From Pelomonas sp963422775 (lineage in GTDB: Bacteria > Pseudomonadota > Gammaproteobacteria > Burkholderiales > Burkholderiaceae_C): 64,000 nt of DNA. Made by a program: the position numbers and the translations under genes. The stretch is taken from the NCBI GenBank assembly GCA_963422775.4, contig CAUJSJ030000154.1, positions 1 to 64,000 on the forward strand, in the 5' to 3' direction. Shown here in pieces: positions 16,370-28,625 of the stretch; within the stretch, counting starts at the first letter, position 1; each line of letters begins with the position of its first letter. The notes beneath the pieces are model-generated. The model had not been told where the DNA came from. It ran no database searches and worked only from the letters and a program-made list of their open reading frames with translations.

Positions 16370-18514
16370 ATGATGAAGTTTGATGTGTGGAGTTGGCGTG
16401 CAACGCGCGCGCTGGTGGGTACGGTGCTGGTGGCGGCCCTTACGGCCTGCGGCGGCGGTGGCGGCAACGCAGGCACGCCCGTCGTTGGGCCAGACGGCGG
16501 TGCGTCCAGTCCTTCGGGTGCGGCCAGTGCGGTCGCTGCCGATCTTGTCGTCGTGCTCAGCAAGGCGACGATGACGAACTTGGGGACTGACTCCATCACG
16601 GCGACGGTGACGTCGATCGATGCCAATCGCGCGGCGATTGGTGGCGTGCCGGTGAGCTTCTCTGTGAATGCCAATGCGCTGGTGACGCCGGGCGGGACGG
16701 CTACGGATGCGAAGACGGGTACCTTGGCGGCGACGATCACGCAAGGCGCTGACGCTACAGTTCGACCGGTGACCCTGACCGTGGTCTCCGGAGCGGTGTC
16801 GCGTACCGTGAGCTTCAATGTTGTCCAGAACTCGTCGACGCAGAGTCCGCAGGCGAATGACCTGACATTGACGCTGAGTTCGACGAACATCGACAACTCG
16901 GGCGGCAAGTCAGTTGTTGCTACCGCGACGGCTGTCGATGGCAATCGGAACGCGCTGCCTGGAATTCCTGTGCAGCTGTCAGTGTCCGACGCCAGCGCGT
17001 TCATCGTGGTGCCATCCAGCCAGACCAATGCCAGTGGCCAAGTGACCGGCACTGTCAGCATTGGCCAGGACCATTCCAATCGAGCGGTCTCGGTCATCGC
17101 AACGACGGGCACGTTGACCCGCACCGTCGCATTTCAGGTGAGAGGTACGCAGTTCTTGCAGGCGAGCCCCGTTCCGGCCGTGGTGTCGGCTGGCGAAGCG
17201 GGCACGGTGCAGTACCTGCTGGCTGACACGAACAGCAACCCGATGCCAGGCGTGGCGATCAGCGTCGCCGGGAACGGCATCGCGAATGGCACGGGCAAGA
17301 CTGATCTCAACGGTGCCTACACCTTCAGCTACACCGCACCCAATGCCCCTGGAACAAATCTGGCGATCAAGGCTTTGGCTGGTGGCATTGAATCGACGGT
17401 GACGGTGGCCATCCCTGGAGGAGGTAACACCACGGTGCCGGTGGCGGTAACGCCGTTGTCCAAGACGCTGAACCTGTCCTCTGACGTCGTTGCCGTCAAC
17501 ACGGCCTCGACGAACAATCAGGTGACGGTCAACGCGTTCTTCAGGGACAGTACGAATGCGCCAGTGCCGAACGTTCGAGTCCTGTTTGGCGTGACAGGTG
17601 ACAACGGGACCGGCAAGATCGGCGCTGGCACGAATACGGTGTTGTCTGACGCGTCGGGCACTGCCTCGACCACTTATGCACCGGGCGCGGTCAGCAGTCC
17701 CACCAATGGCGTGACGATCCAGGCCTGTTGGAAAACCACTGATTTTGCGGCAGGCTCATCTACGGCCACTTGCGCCGCTGCAGGTGGGCAGTTGATGACC
17801 ACAACGCTGACGATCGTGGCGAATCCGGTGTCCATCTCCATCGGCACTGACAACACGATCAGCAACGGCGCCTCAACGCTGACTTACGTGAAGAAGTTCG
17901 TCGTTGTCGTGGTCGACTCCGCCGGCAATCCGAAGTCGGATGTCCAGATCACGCCTTCACTGGACCTTGGTGGCTACGGCAAGGGCTACTGGAGCTACAA
18001 CGCTGGCAGCAAGAAGTGGGAGCGGAACCCCGACTTCGGTTCTCTTGGGCTGCTGGCGGCAACCTGCCCCAACGAGGATTTGAATCGCAATGGCGTGATC
18101 GACTCCACGTCAAGCAGCCCGTTCACTGAAGACATCAACGACAACAAGCAGCTGGATCCGCGCAAGTCGGATGTGGCCATTACCTTGGTCGGCGCGACCA
18201 AGACCGATGCCAATGGCGTCGCGGTGTTGCAGCTCGAGTACCCGAAGAATCTGGCCAGTTGGGTGAGCTTCAAGATCACCGTGACGGCGGCTGGCGTGCT
18301 CAGCCCGCCCGCCTACTACCCCTTTGGCAGGCCGGTGGATTTGCCGTCGAAGGGCTTCGTCACCGATCTGCAGAGCAGCCAGGCAAGAGTGTTGGACTAC
18401 CTGTACACCTATGTGGTGCTGCCCGTTGCCGCTGACGCCGTCTCCAACGAGGGCGATCCGCCGTTCAAGCTCAGCCCGTATGGACAGTCCAGCAGTTGCA
18501 TCGACTCGAAGTGA
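16370..18514 (+). CDS. Large Ig-like (Big_1-type) lipoprotein with dockerin-like calcium loops
   Basis: A 714-residue exported lipoprotein: an N-terminal signal, lipobox LTAC (Cys27) and a poly-Gly stretch after it. The body is a string of Ig-like beta-sandwich units at roughly residues 56-154, 163-256, 268-348, 360-484 and 485-650. They show the bacterial Ig/invasin pattern of Thr/Val/Ser-rich strands and a repeated "DANG.A..." or "DASG.A" turn. Two dockerin/EF-hand-like loops, DLNRNGVID (570-578) and DINDNKQLD (588-596), interrupt the last part. ATG 16370 is chosen over the TTG at 16322 because GGAG precedes it and the signal peptide follows. It sits between pilQ and aroK in the same transcription direction; aroK overlaps its 3' end. 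A surface adhesin or pilus-linked scaffold is possible, but the function is unknown. Confidence 0.82.
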   Translation: MMKFDVWSWRATRALVGTVLVAALTACGGGGGNAGTPVVGPDGGASSPSGAASAVAADLVVVLSKATMTNLGTDSITATVTSIDANRAAIGGVPVSFSVNANALVTPGGTATDAKTGTLAATITQGADATVRPVTLTVVSGAVSRTVSFNVVQNSSTQSPQANDLTLTLSSTNIDNSGGKSVVATATAVDGNRNALPGIPVQLSVSDASAFIVVPSSQTNASGQVTGTVSIGQDHSNRAVSVIATTGTLTRTVAFQVRGTQFLQASPVPAVVSAGEAGTVQYLLADTNSNPMPGVAISVAGNGIANGTGKTDLNGAYTFSYTAPNAPGTNLAIKALAGGIESTVTVAIPGGGNTTVPVAVTPLSKTLNLSSDVVAVNTASTNNQVTVNAFFRDSTNAPVPNVRVLFGVTGDNGTGKIGAGTNTVLSDASGTASTTYAPGAVSSPTNGVTIQACWKTTDFAAGSSTATCAAAGGQLMTTTLTIVANPVSISIGTDNTISNGASTLTYVKKFVVVVVDSAGNPKSDVQITPSLDLGGYGKGYWSYNAGSKKWERNPDFGSLGLLAATCPNEDLNRNGVIDSTSSSPFTEDINDNKQLDPRKSDVAITLVGATKTDANGVAVLQLEYPKNLASWVSFKITVTAAGVLSPPAYYPFGRPVDLPSKGFVTDLQSSQARVLDYLYTYVVLPVAADAVSNEGDPPFKLSPYGQSSSCIDSK

Positions 18515-19076
18515 ACTATTGATTGCCCTCGTCGGCATGCCCGGCGGTGGCAAGTCCACCGTCGGCAAACAACTGGCACGCCAAATCGGCGTGCCTTTTG
18601 TCGATTCGGATCACGAGATCGAGCAACGCATCGGTGGCAGCATCAAGCACTTCTTCGAGCTTCACGGCGAAGAAGCGTTTCGGGATCTTGAGACCCAGGT
18701 CATCGCCGAACTGCTCGCCAGGCCCGGAGACCGCGTCCTGGCCACAGGCGGTGGTGCGGTGTTGAGGGAACGCAATCGAGAGCTTCTGCGCGAGGGCGCG
18801 ACGGTGCTCTACCTGCGCTCGACGCCCGAAGACCTGTTCCGCCGCTTGCGCCACGACACCACCCGGCCTTTGCTTCAGGTGCGCGACCCGCTGGCCAAGT
18901 TGCGCGAACTGCATCATCAGCGTGACCCGCTCTACCGCCGTTGCGCCCACTACGTGCTGGAAAGCGCGCGACCCTCGGTGCATGCCCTGGTCAACATGGC
19001 GTTGATGCAGTTGGAGCTGGCTGGTTTGCTGGATCCGACGCGCGTCGCGGCGACGGTTGGAGCTGAGCCTCTTTGA
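18480..19076 (+). CDS. aroK: Shikimate kinase
   Basis: A 198-residue kinase that phosphorylates shikimate at the 3-hydroxyl in aromatic amino acid synthesis. The P-loop GMPGGGKST is at residues 19-27, the shikimate-binding DSDHEIEQR segment follows, then the ATGGGAVLRERNR motif and the LID region DTTRPLLQ. The ATG at 18480 lies inside the upstream lipoprotein gene (35-bp overlap); a TTG at 18519, just after the lipoprotein stop, is an alternative start that still keeps the P-loop. Its place between the pil operon and aroB is conserved in proteobacteria. Confidence 0.94.
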   Translation: MDSPAVASTRSELLIALVGMPGGGKSTVGKQLARQIGVPFVDSDHEIEQRIGGSIKHFFELHGEEAFRDLETQVIAELLARPGDRVLATGGGAVLRERNRELLREGATVLYLRSTPEDLFRRLRHDTTRPLLQVRDPLAKLRELHHQRDPLYRRCAHYVLESARPSVHALVNMALMQLELAGLLDPTRVAATVGAEPL

Positions 19077-19140
19077 TGCCGCCTTGATGTTGGCTTGACC
19101 GCAGTGCAGGCTCGTGGAGGGTGGCTCTTACACTCCAGCC

Positions 19141-20235
19141 ATGCCCGCCACCGATACCGTCCGCATCCAGCTTCCCGACAGTCGCAACTACGAGATTCGC
19201 ATCGGCTCCGGCATTCTGAACGAGGCGGCCAGTTGGCAGGGATTGCCCAAGGCGACGGCTGCGGTCATCGTCAGCAACGAGACCGTTGCGCCGCTCTATG
19301 CCGAGCGCTTGCGTGAGCAATTGCTGGTCGTCTATTCACGGGTCGACCTGGTCGTGCTGCCCGACGGCGAGCAGCACAAGGACTGGGCCAGCCTCAATCG
19401 CATCTGCGACCACTTGCTCGGCCAGGCGCTGGATCGCAAGACTGTGCTGTTTGCACTCGGCGGCGGTGTCATCGGTGACATGACGGGTTTCGCGGCCGCA
19501 ATCTACATGCGCGGCGTGCCGTTCGTGCAGGTGCCGACCACGCTGCTGGCCCAGGTCGATTCATCGGTAGGCGGCAAGACGGCTGTCAATCACCCGCTGG
19601 GCAAGAACATGCTCGGCGCTTTCTATCAGCCCGCACGCGTCATTGCCGACCTGGACACGCTGGACAGCCTGCCCGACCGGGAGCTGCGCGCCGGCCTGGC
19701 GGAGGTCATCAAGTACGGCCCCATCGCCGACGCGGGCTTCCTTTGTTGGATCGAGGACAACCTGGATGCGCTGCTGGCCCGAGACAAGGCTGTTCTGGGC
19801 TATGCCGTGCGACGCAGCTGTGAGATCAAGTCCGACGTGGTCGGCCAGGACGAACGCGAGCAGGGCCTGCGCGCCATCCTGAATTTCGGCCACACCATCG
19901 GCCACGCCATCGAGGCCGGCCTGGGCTATGGCCAATGGCTGCACGGCGAGGCCGTGGCTTGCGGCATGGTGCTGGCGTCCGACCTGTCCGAGCGGATGGG
20001 GTTGATGCACAAAGGCTTTGTCGCGCGCCTGCGTACCTTGATCGAACGCGCAGGCCTGCCGGTGCAACCGCCGAATCTGGGGGCCGACCGCTATCTGCAG
20101 CTGATGCGCGTGGACAAGAAGGCCGAGTCCGGTGCCATCCGTTTCGTCCTCATCGAGGCGCTCGGTAAGGCTGGCCTGCATGCCGTACCTGACGCGCTCA
20201 TCGCAGAGGTTCTGGCTGCTCATGGAGCGGCTTGA
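19141..20235 (+). CDS. aroB: 3-dehydroquinate synthase
   Basis: A 364-residue NAD- and metal-dependent enzyme that cyclises DAHP to 3-dehydroquinate, the second shikimate-pathway step. The signature ALGGGVIGDMTGFAAAIYMRG is almost complete, followed by the PTTLLAQVDSSVGGKTAVNH block and the metal-binding NFGHTIGHAIE. ATG 19141 gives the normal family length; a GTG at 19114 would add nine residues. No strong ribosome binding site is visible. The stop codon shares one base with the dgt start (TGATG). Confidence 0.95.
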   Translation: MPATDTVRIQLPDSRNYEIRIGSGILNEAASWQGLPKATAAVIVSNETVAPLYAERLREQLLVVYSRVDLVVLPDGEQHKDWASLNRICDHLLGQALDRKTVLFALGGGVIGDMTGFAAAIYMRGVPFVQVPTTLLAQVDSSVGGKTAVNHPLGKNMLGAFYQPARVIADLDTLDSLPDRELRAGLAEVIKYGPIADAGFLCWIEDNLDALLARDKAVLGYAVRRSCEIKSDVVGQDEREQGLRAILNFGHTIGHAIEAGLGYGQWLHGEAVACGMVLASDLSERMGLMHKGFVARLRTLIERAGLPVQPPNLGADRYLQLMRVDKKAESGAIRFVLIEALGKAGLHAVPDALIAEVLAAHGAA

Positions 20236-21374
20236 TGTCGCCTCCCTCGCGCCCGCCATTCGCTGCTGACCCTGCACGCAGCCGAGGCCGGCGCCTGCCT
20301 GAACCCGCGGCACCGACGCGCAGCGAGTTCCAGCGTGACCGGGATCGCATCATCCACAGCACGGCGTTTCGGCGCCTGGTCTACAAGACCCAGGTCTTCC
20401 TCAACCACGAGGGCGATCTGTTCCGCACGCGGCTGACGCATTCACTGGAGGTGGCTCAGTTGGGGCGGTCCATCGCACGCAGCCTGGGCCTGGACGAGGA
20501 TCTGGTGGAGGCCGTGGCCCTCGCCCATGATCTCGGCCACACGCCTTTCGGTCACGCGGGGCAGGACGTGCTTGACGACTGCATGCGCGAGCATGGCGGC
20601 TTCGAGCACAACCTGCAGTCACTGCGCGTCGTCGACCACCTGGAGCAACGCTATCCGGATTTCGACGGCCTCAATCTGTGCTTTGAAACGCGCGAGGGCA
20701 TCCTCAAGCACTGTTCGAGGCGCAATGCGGAGCTCATCGAGGCGGTTGAACCTCGCGGCGTCGCGACGCGCTTTCTGCACGGTGGACAGCCCAGCCTTGA
20801 AGCCCAGCTCTGCAATCTGGCCGATGAGGTGGCCTACAACGCGCATGACGTGGACGACGGCGTGCGTTCCGGCCTGATCGAACTGGAGCAGCTTTTGGAG
20901 GTGGAGCTGGTGCGCGAACACTGGCGGGCCACGCTGGATGCCCATCCCGGCCTGATCGGCAAGCGACTGCTGTTCGAAACGATACGCCGCATGCTGTCTG
21001 CCCAGGTCTACGACATCATCGACGCGACCCGCGCGGCCCTGGCGGAGGCGGCCCCGGCAAGCACCGAAGCCGTACGACAAGCGGAAAAGCCTTTGCTGCG
21101 TTTTGGCGCCGACATGCGGGCCAAGAGCACGGCGCTGAAGCGATTCCTCTTCGCCAACCTCTATCGGCATCCACAGGTGCAATCGACACGCGCACGTGCC
21201 GAGCAAGTGCTTCACGATCTCTTTGCTGCCTACTCGGCCGACGCGACTCAGATGCCCGCCGATTTCGCCAGTCGCGAGGACCGCGAGCGCGCCTGCGCCG
21301 ACTACATCGCCGGCATGACGGACCGGTTCGCGATCCGCGAGCACCAACGGCTGACGGGAAAAAGCCTCTTCTGA
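20235..21374 (+). CDS. dgt: Deoxyguanosinetriphosphate triphosphohydrolase-like protein (HD domain)
   Basis: A 379-residue HD-domain dNTP triphosphohydrolase family member that would release triphosphate from deoxynucleotides. HD residues are visible: His69 in RLTHSLEVAQ, His98-Asp99 in LAHDLGHTPFGH, and a later Asp in NLADEVAYNAHDVDD. The family motif RSEFQRDRDRIIHSTAFRRL opens the domain. It is coupled to aroB through TGATG. Directly downstream lies the Y1 transposase unit, which separates it from gltB. Confidence 0.92.
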   Translation: MSPPSRPPFAADPARSRGRRLPEPAAPTRSEFQRDRDRIIHSTAFRRLVYKTQVFLNHEGDLFRTRLTHSLEVAQLGRSIARSLGLDEDLVEAVALAHDLGHTPFGHAGQDVLDDCMREHGGFEHNLQSLRVVDHLEQRYPDFDGLNLCFETREGILKHCSRRNAELIEAVEPRGVATRFLHGGQPSLEAQLCNLADEVAYNAHDVDDGVRSGLIELEQLLEVELVREHWRATLDAHPGLIGKRLLFETIRRMLSAQVYDIIDATRAALAEAAPASTEAVRQAEKPLLRFGADMRAKSTALKRFLFANLYRHPQVQSTRARAEQVLHDLFAAYSADATQMPADFASREDRERACADYIAGMTDRFAIREHQRLTGKSLF

Positions 21375-21380
21375 GCCAGC

Positions 21381-21412
21381 CATAAATTGGGGTCGGCATA
21401 AATTGGGGTCGG
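21381..21412 (+). repeat. Tandem 16-bp repeat at the left end of the transposase unit
   Basis: Two identical adjacent copies of CATAAATTGGGGTCGG occupy 21381-21396 and 21397-21412. They start 6 bp after the dgt stop codon, so the element lies directly against that gene. Confidence 0.9.
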
Positions 21413-21463
21413 AGTCGATTATCCTGAGCTCCTCATCTCAGGCATCGCCGAAAGGGGCCTTCC

Positions 21464-22168
21464 ATGGCCAGACTTCCCCGCCTGATCCTGCCGGGTCAGC
21501 CCCATCACGTCATCCTGCGCGGCAACAACCGCCAGGCCATTTTCTTCAGCGATCTCGACCGCCAGCAACTGCTCGCGGTCATTGGCGAGGTCTCCACTCA
21601 ATACAGCGTCGCCATTCATGCCTATGTGTTGATGGACAACCACTTCCACCTGCTGCTGACACCGCCCACCTCGGAGGCGCTCAGCCGAATGATGCAGGCC
21701 CTCGGCCGGCGCTATGTAGGCTGGTTCAACGCACGACATCAACGCAGCGGCACCTTGTGGGAAGGGCGCTTTCGTGCCGGCCTCATCGAGGGGGAACGGC
21801 ATCTGTTGGCCTGCATGCGCTACATCGAACTCAATCCTGTGCGTGCAGGCTTGTGCTCTGAGCCGTCGCAGTGGCCTTGGTCCAGTGCAGCACATCACCT
21901 CGGGCTGAACAGGCAGGCGCTCATCACCGAGCATGAGCTGTATTGGTCCATGGGAAACACCCCTTTCGAGCGTGAGCAGGTCTATCGCGAATTCATGGGG
22001 CAAGGCGTATCCGCACATGAGCAGGCGCTGTTTACCGAAGCCGCCTTGCGTGGCCGGCCAGTCGGCAGCGAGGCATTCCTGAAACCGCTGGCCGTCGATC
22101 ATGAGCACGTCGTCACCAAGCGGCCTCGCGGTCGACCACGCAAGGCAGCACTTCGCACGCCCGACTAG
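21464..22168 (+). CDS. rayT: REP-associated tyrosine transposase (Y1_Tnp, IS200-like fold)
   Basis: A 234-residue single-strand DNA transposase of the HUH family. The metal-binding HUH pair is His60/His62 in MDNHFHLLL, and the catalytic tyrosine is probably Tyr84 in GRRYVGWFN. The RSGTLWEGRFRAGLI and YIELNPVRAGL motifs are standard for the RAYT branch. An AT-hook-like RPRGRPRK near the C-terminus (about 219-227) is a further DNA-binding feature. ATG 21464 begins MARLPRLILPGQPHHVILRG, the usual family start. The gene looks intact and potentially active. Confidence 0.92.
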   Translation: MARLPRLILPGQPHHVILRGNNRQAIFFSDLDRQQLLAVIGEVSTQYSVAIHAYVLMDNHFHLLLTPPTSEALSRMMQALGRRYVGWFNARHQRSGTLWEGRFRAGLIEGERHLLACMRYIELNPVRAGLCSEPSQWPWSSAAHHLGLNRQALITEHELYWSMGNTPFEREQVYREFMGQGVSAHEQALFTEAALRGRPVGSEAFLKPLAVDHEHVVTKRPRGRPRKAALRTPD

Positions 22169-22178
22169 GCGGCATTAA

Positions 22179-22245
22179 CTATGGCCCCATTTATGCGGCA
22201 GCCCCTGTTGCAAGAGCATTAATTCGACTCTGACCCTATATTAAT
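22179..22245 (-). repeat. Right-end repeats of the transposase unit (inverted relative to the left)
   Basis: The minus strand reads CATAAATGGGGCCATAG (from 22195 down to 22179) and, in the block 22245-22218, AGGGTCAGAGTCGAATTAAT. Both resemble the left-end 16-mer and its AGTCGATTA extension. The outer copy stops 5 bp before the predicted gltB -35 box. Confidence 0.7.
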
Positions 22246-22249
22246 CAAG

Positions 22250-22278
22250 TTGCCGCAAATGCTGCGCTGCAGTACGCT
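22250..22278 (+). promoter_or_regulatory. Probable gltB promoter
   Basis: TTGCCG (22250-22255) and TACGCT (22273-22278) are spaced by 17 bp, with ATG 22308 about 23 bases downstream of the predicted start. The transposase unit ends immediately upstream, so any activator site further left has been displaced or replaced by element DNA. Confidence 0.45.
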
Positions 22279-22307
22279 TCCGCCCTGTCGTGTTCCAGGA
22301 GGGCGCC

Positions 22308-27074
<4,767 letters not shown>

Positions 27075-27085
27075 GGAGAGTCGAC

Positions 27086-28562
27086 GTGGGAAAAGTCACT
27101 GGCTTCATGGAGTACGAGCGTCTGGAAGAGGGCTATGAGCCCGTTCCCGCTCGCGTCAAGAACTACAAGGAATTCGTCATCGGCCTGAACGTCGAGCAGG
27201 CCAAGCAGCAGGGCGCTCGTTGCATGGACTGCGGCACGCCGTTCTGCAACAGCGGCTGCCCGGTGAACAACGTCATCCCTGACTTCAACGACCTGGTCTA
27301 CAAGGGCCGCGCCGAGGACTGGAAGAACGCCATCACGGTGCTGCACAGCACCAACAACTTCCCCGAGTTCACCGGCCGAATCTGCCCCGCGCCCTGCGAG
27401 GCGGCCTGTACGCTGAACGTCAATGACGACGCGGTGGGCATCAAGTCCATCGAGCACGCCATCATCGACCGGGGCCTGGGCGGAAGGCTGGGTGCTTCCG
27501 CAGCCCCCCAAGCTCACGACGGGCAAGAAGGTGGCCGTCGTCGGCGCTGGCCCCGCAGGTCTGGCCGCGGCCCAGCAACTGGCCCGCGTTGGCCACGCCG
27601 TGACCGTGTTCGAGAAGAACGACCGCGTCGGCGGCCTGCTGCGGTACGGCATCCCGGACTTCAAGATGGAGAAGTCCCACATCGATCGCCGCGTCGAGCA
27701 GATGAAGGCCGAGGGTGTCCAGTTCCGTACCGGCGTGCTGATTGGCGCATTGCCTGAGGGTTCCAAGGTCACCAACTGGGCCAAGGAAACGATCAGTGCT
27801 GATGACCTGAAGGCGCAGTTCGACGCCGTCGTGCTGACAGGTGGCGCAGAGCAATCGCGCGACCTGCCCGTGCCGGGCCGGGACCTCGGCGGTGTGCACT
27901 TCGCGATGGAGTTCCTGCCGCAGCAGAACAAGATCAACGCCGGCGACAAGCTGAAGAACCAGCTGCGCGCTGACGGCAAGCACGTCATCGTCATCGGCGG
28001 CGGCGACACCGGCAGCGACTGCGTCGGCACGAGCAACCGGCACGGTGCCAAGAGCGTGACCCAGTTCGAGTTGCTGCCCCAGCCGCCCGAAGTGGAAGAC
28101 CGCCCGCTGACCTGGCCCTACTGGCCGATCAAGCTGCGCACCTCGTCCAGCCATGAAGAGGGTTGCGAGCGCGAGTTCGCCATCGCCACCAAGGAATTCA
28201 TCGGCGAGAAGGGCAAGCTGACCGGCGTCAAGACCGTGTGCCTGCAATGGCAGGGCGGCAAGATGATCGAGGTCGAAGGCAGCGAGCAAGTCCTGAGGGC
28301 CGACCTGGCCCTGCTGGCCATGGGCTTCGTGTCGCCGGTCGCGACGGTGCTGGAGGCCTTCGGCGTGGACAAGGATGCCCGCGGCAACGGCAAGGCGTCG
28401 ACGGAAGGCGCGGCAGCCTACAAGACCAATGTCGACAAGGTCTTCGCCGCTGGCGACATCCGTCGCGGCCAGAGCCTGGTGGTCTGGGCCATCCGCGAGG
28501 GCCGCCAGGCGGCACGCGCAGTGGATGAGTACTTGATGGGTGCGACGACACTGCCGCGCTGA
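27086..28562 (+). pseudogene. gltD: Glutamate synthase small subunit (GOGAT beta), frameshifted
   Basis: The beta subunit feeds NADPH electrons through FAD and 4Fe-4S clusters to GltB. The first frame (GTG 27086, good GAGGAGAG site) carries the cluster cysteines CMDCGTPFCNSGCPVNN and CPAPCEAAC. From about 27476 homology continues in another frame with the FAD motif VAVVGAGPAGLAAA and the NADPH motif VIVIGGGDTGSDC, to the stop at 28560. Removing one C of the pair at 27475-27476 restores one frame of about 491 residues (DRGWAEGWVLPQPPKLT), normal for the family. As read, the enzyme would be split and non-functional, so the extra base is either a recent mutation or a base-call error. Confidence 0.92.
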
Positions 28563-28581
28563 TGACCGCCTGAGCAAGAAG

Positions 28582-28605
28582 AAAGGCCGCCCATGGGCGG
28601 CCTTT
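28582..28605. terminator. Bidirectional terminator between gltD and pilY1
   Basis: A 24-bp perfect palindrome (arms AAAGGCCGCCCA and TGGGCGGCCTTT) lies between the convergent genes. The minus-strand side continues with TTTCTTCTT, and the plus side with a shorter T-rich stretch, so it can stop transcription from both directions. Confidence 0.85.
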
Positions 28606-28625
28606 GCTATTGCTGGGCCTGCGCT

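Larger units (their letters stand above)
21381..22245 (+). mobile_element. REP-associated tyrosine transposase unit with paired inverted ends
   Basis: A Y1 transposase gene is bracketed by related motifs in opposite orientation. The left end has two direct copies of CATAAATTGGGGTCGG, the second running on into AGTCGATTA. The right end has, as reverse complement, CATAAATGGGGCCATAG (22179-22195) and, at 22218-22245, a block containing AGGGTCAGAGTCGAATTAAT. This matches the RAYT architecture, in which the transposase acts on palindromic or repeated flanks. No target duplication is expected for HUH transposases. Confidence 0.7.

Noticed and set aside
21381..21412. Tandem 16-bp repeats as a CRISPR fragment
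   Set aside because: The copies are adjacent with no spacers and belong to the transposase unit; no cas genes are present.
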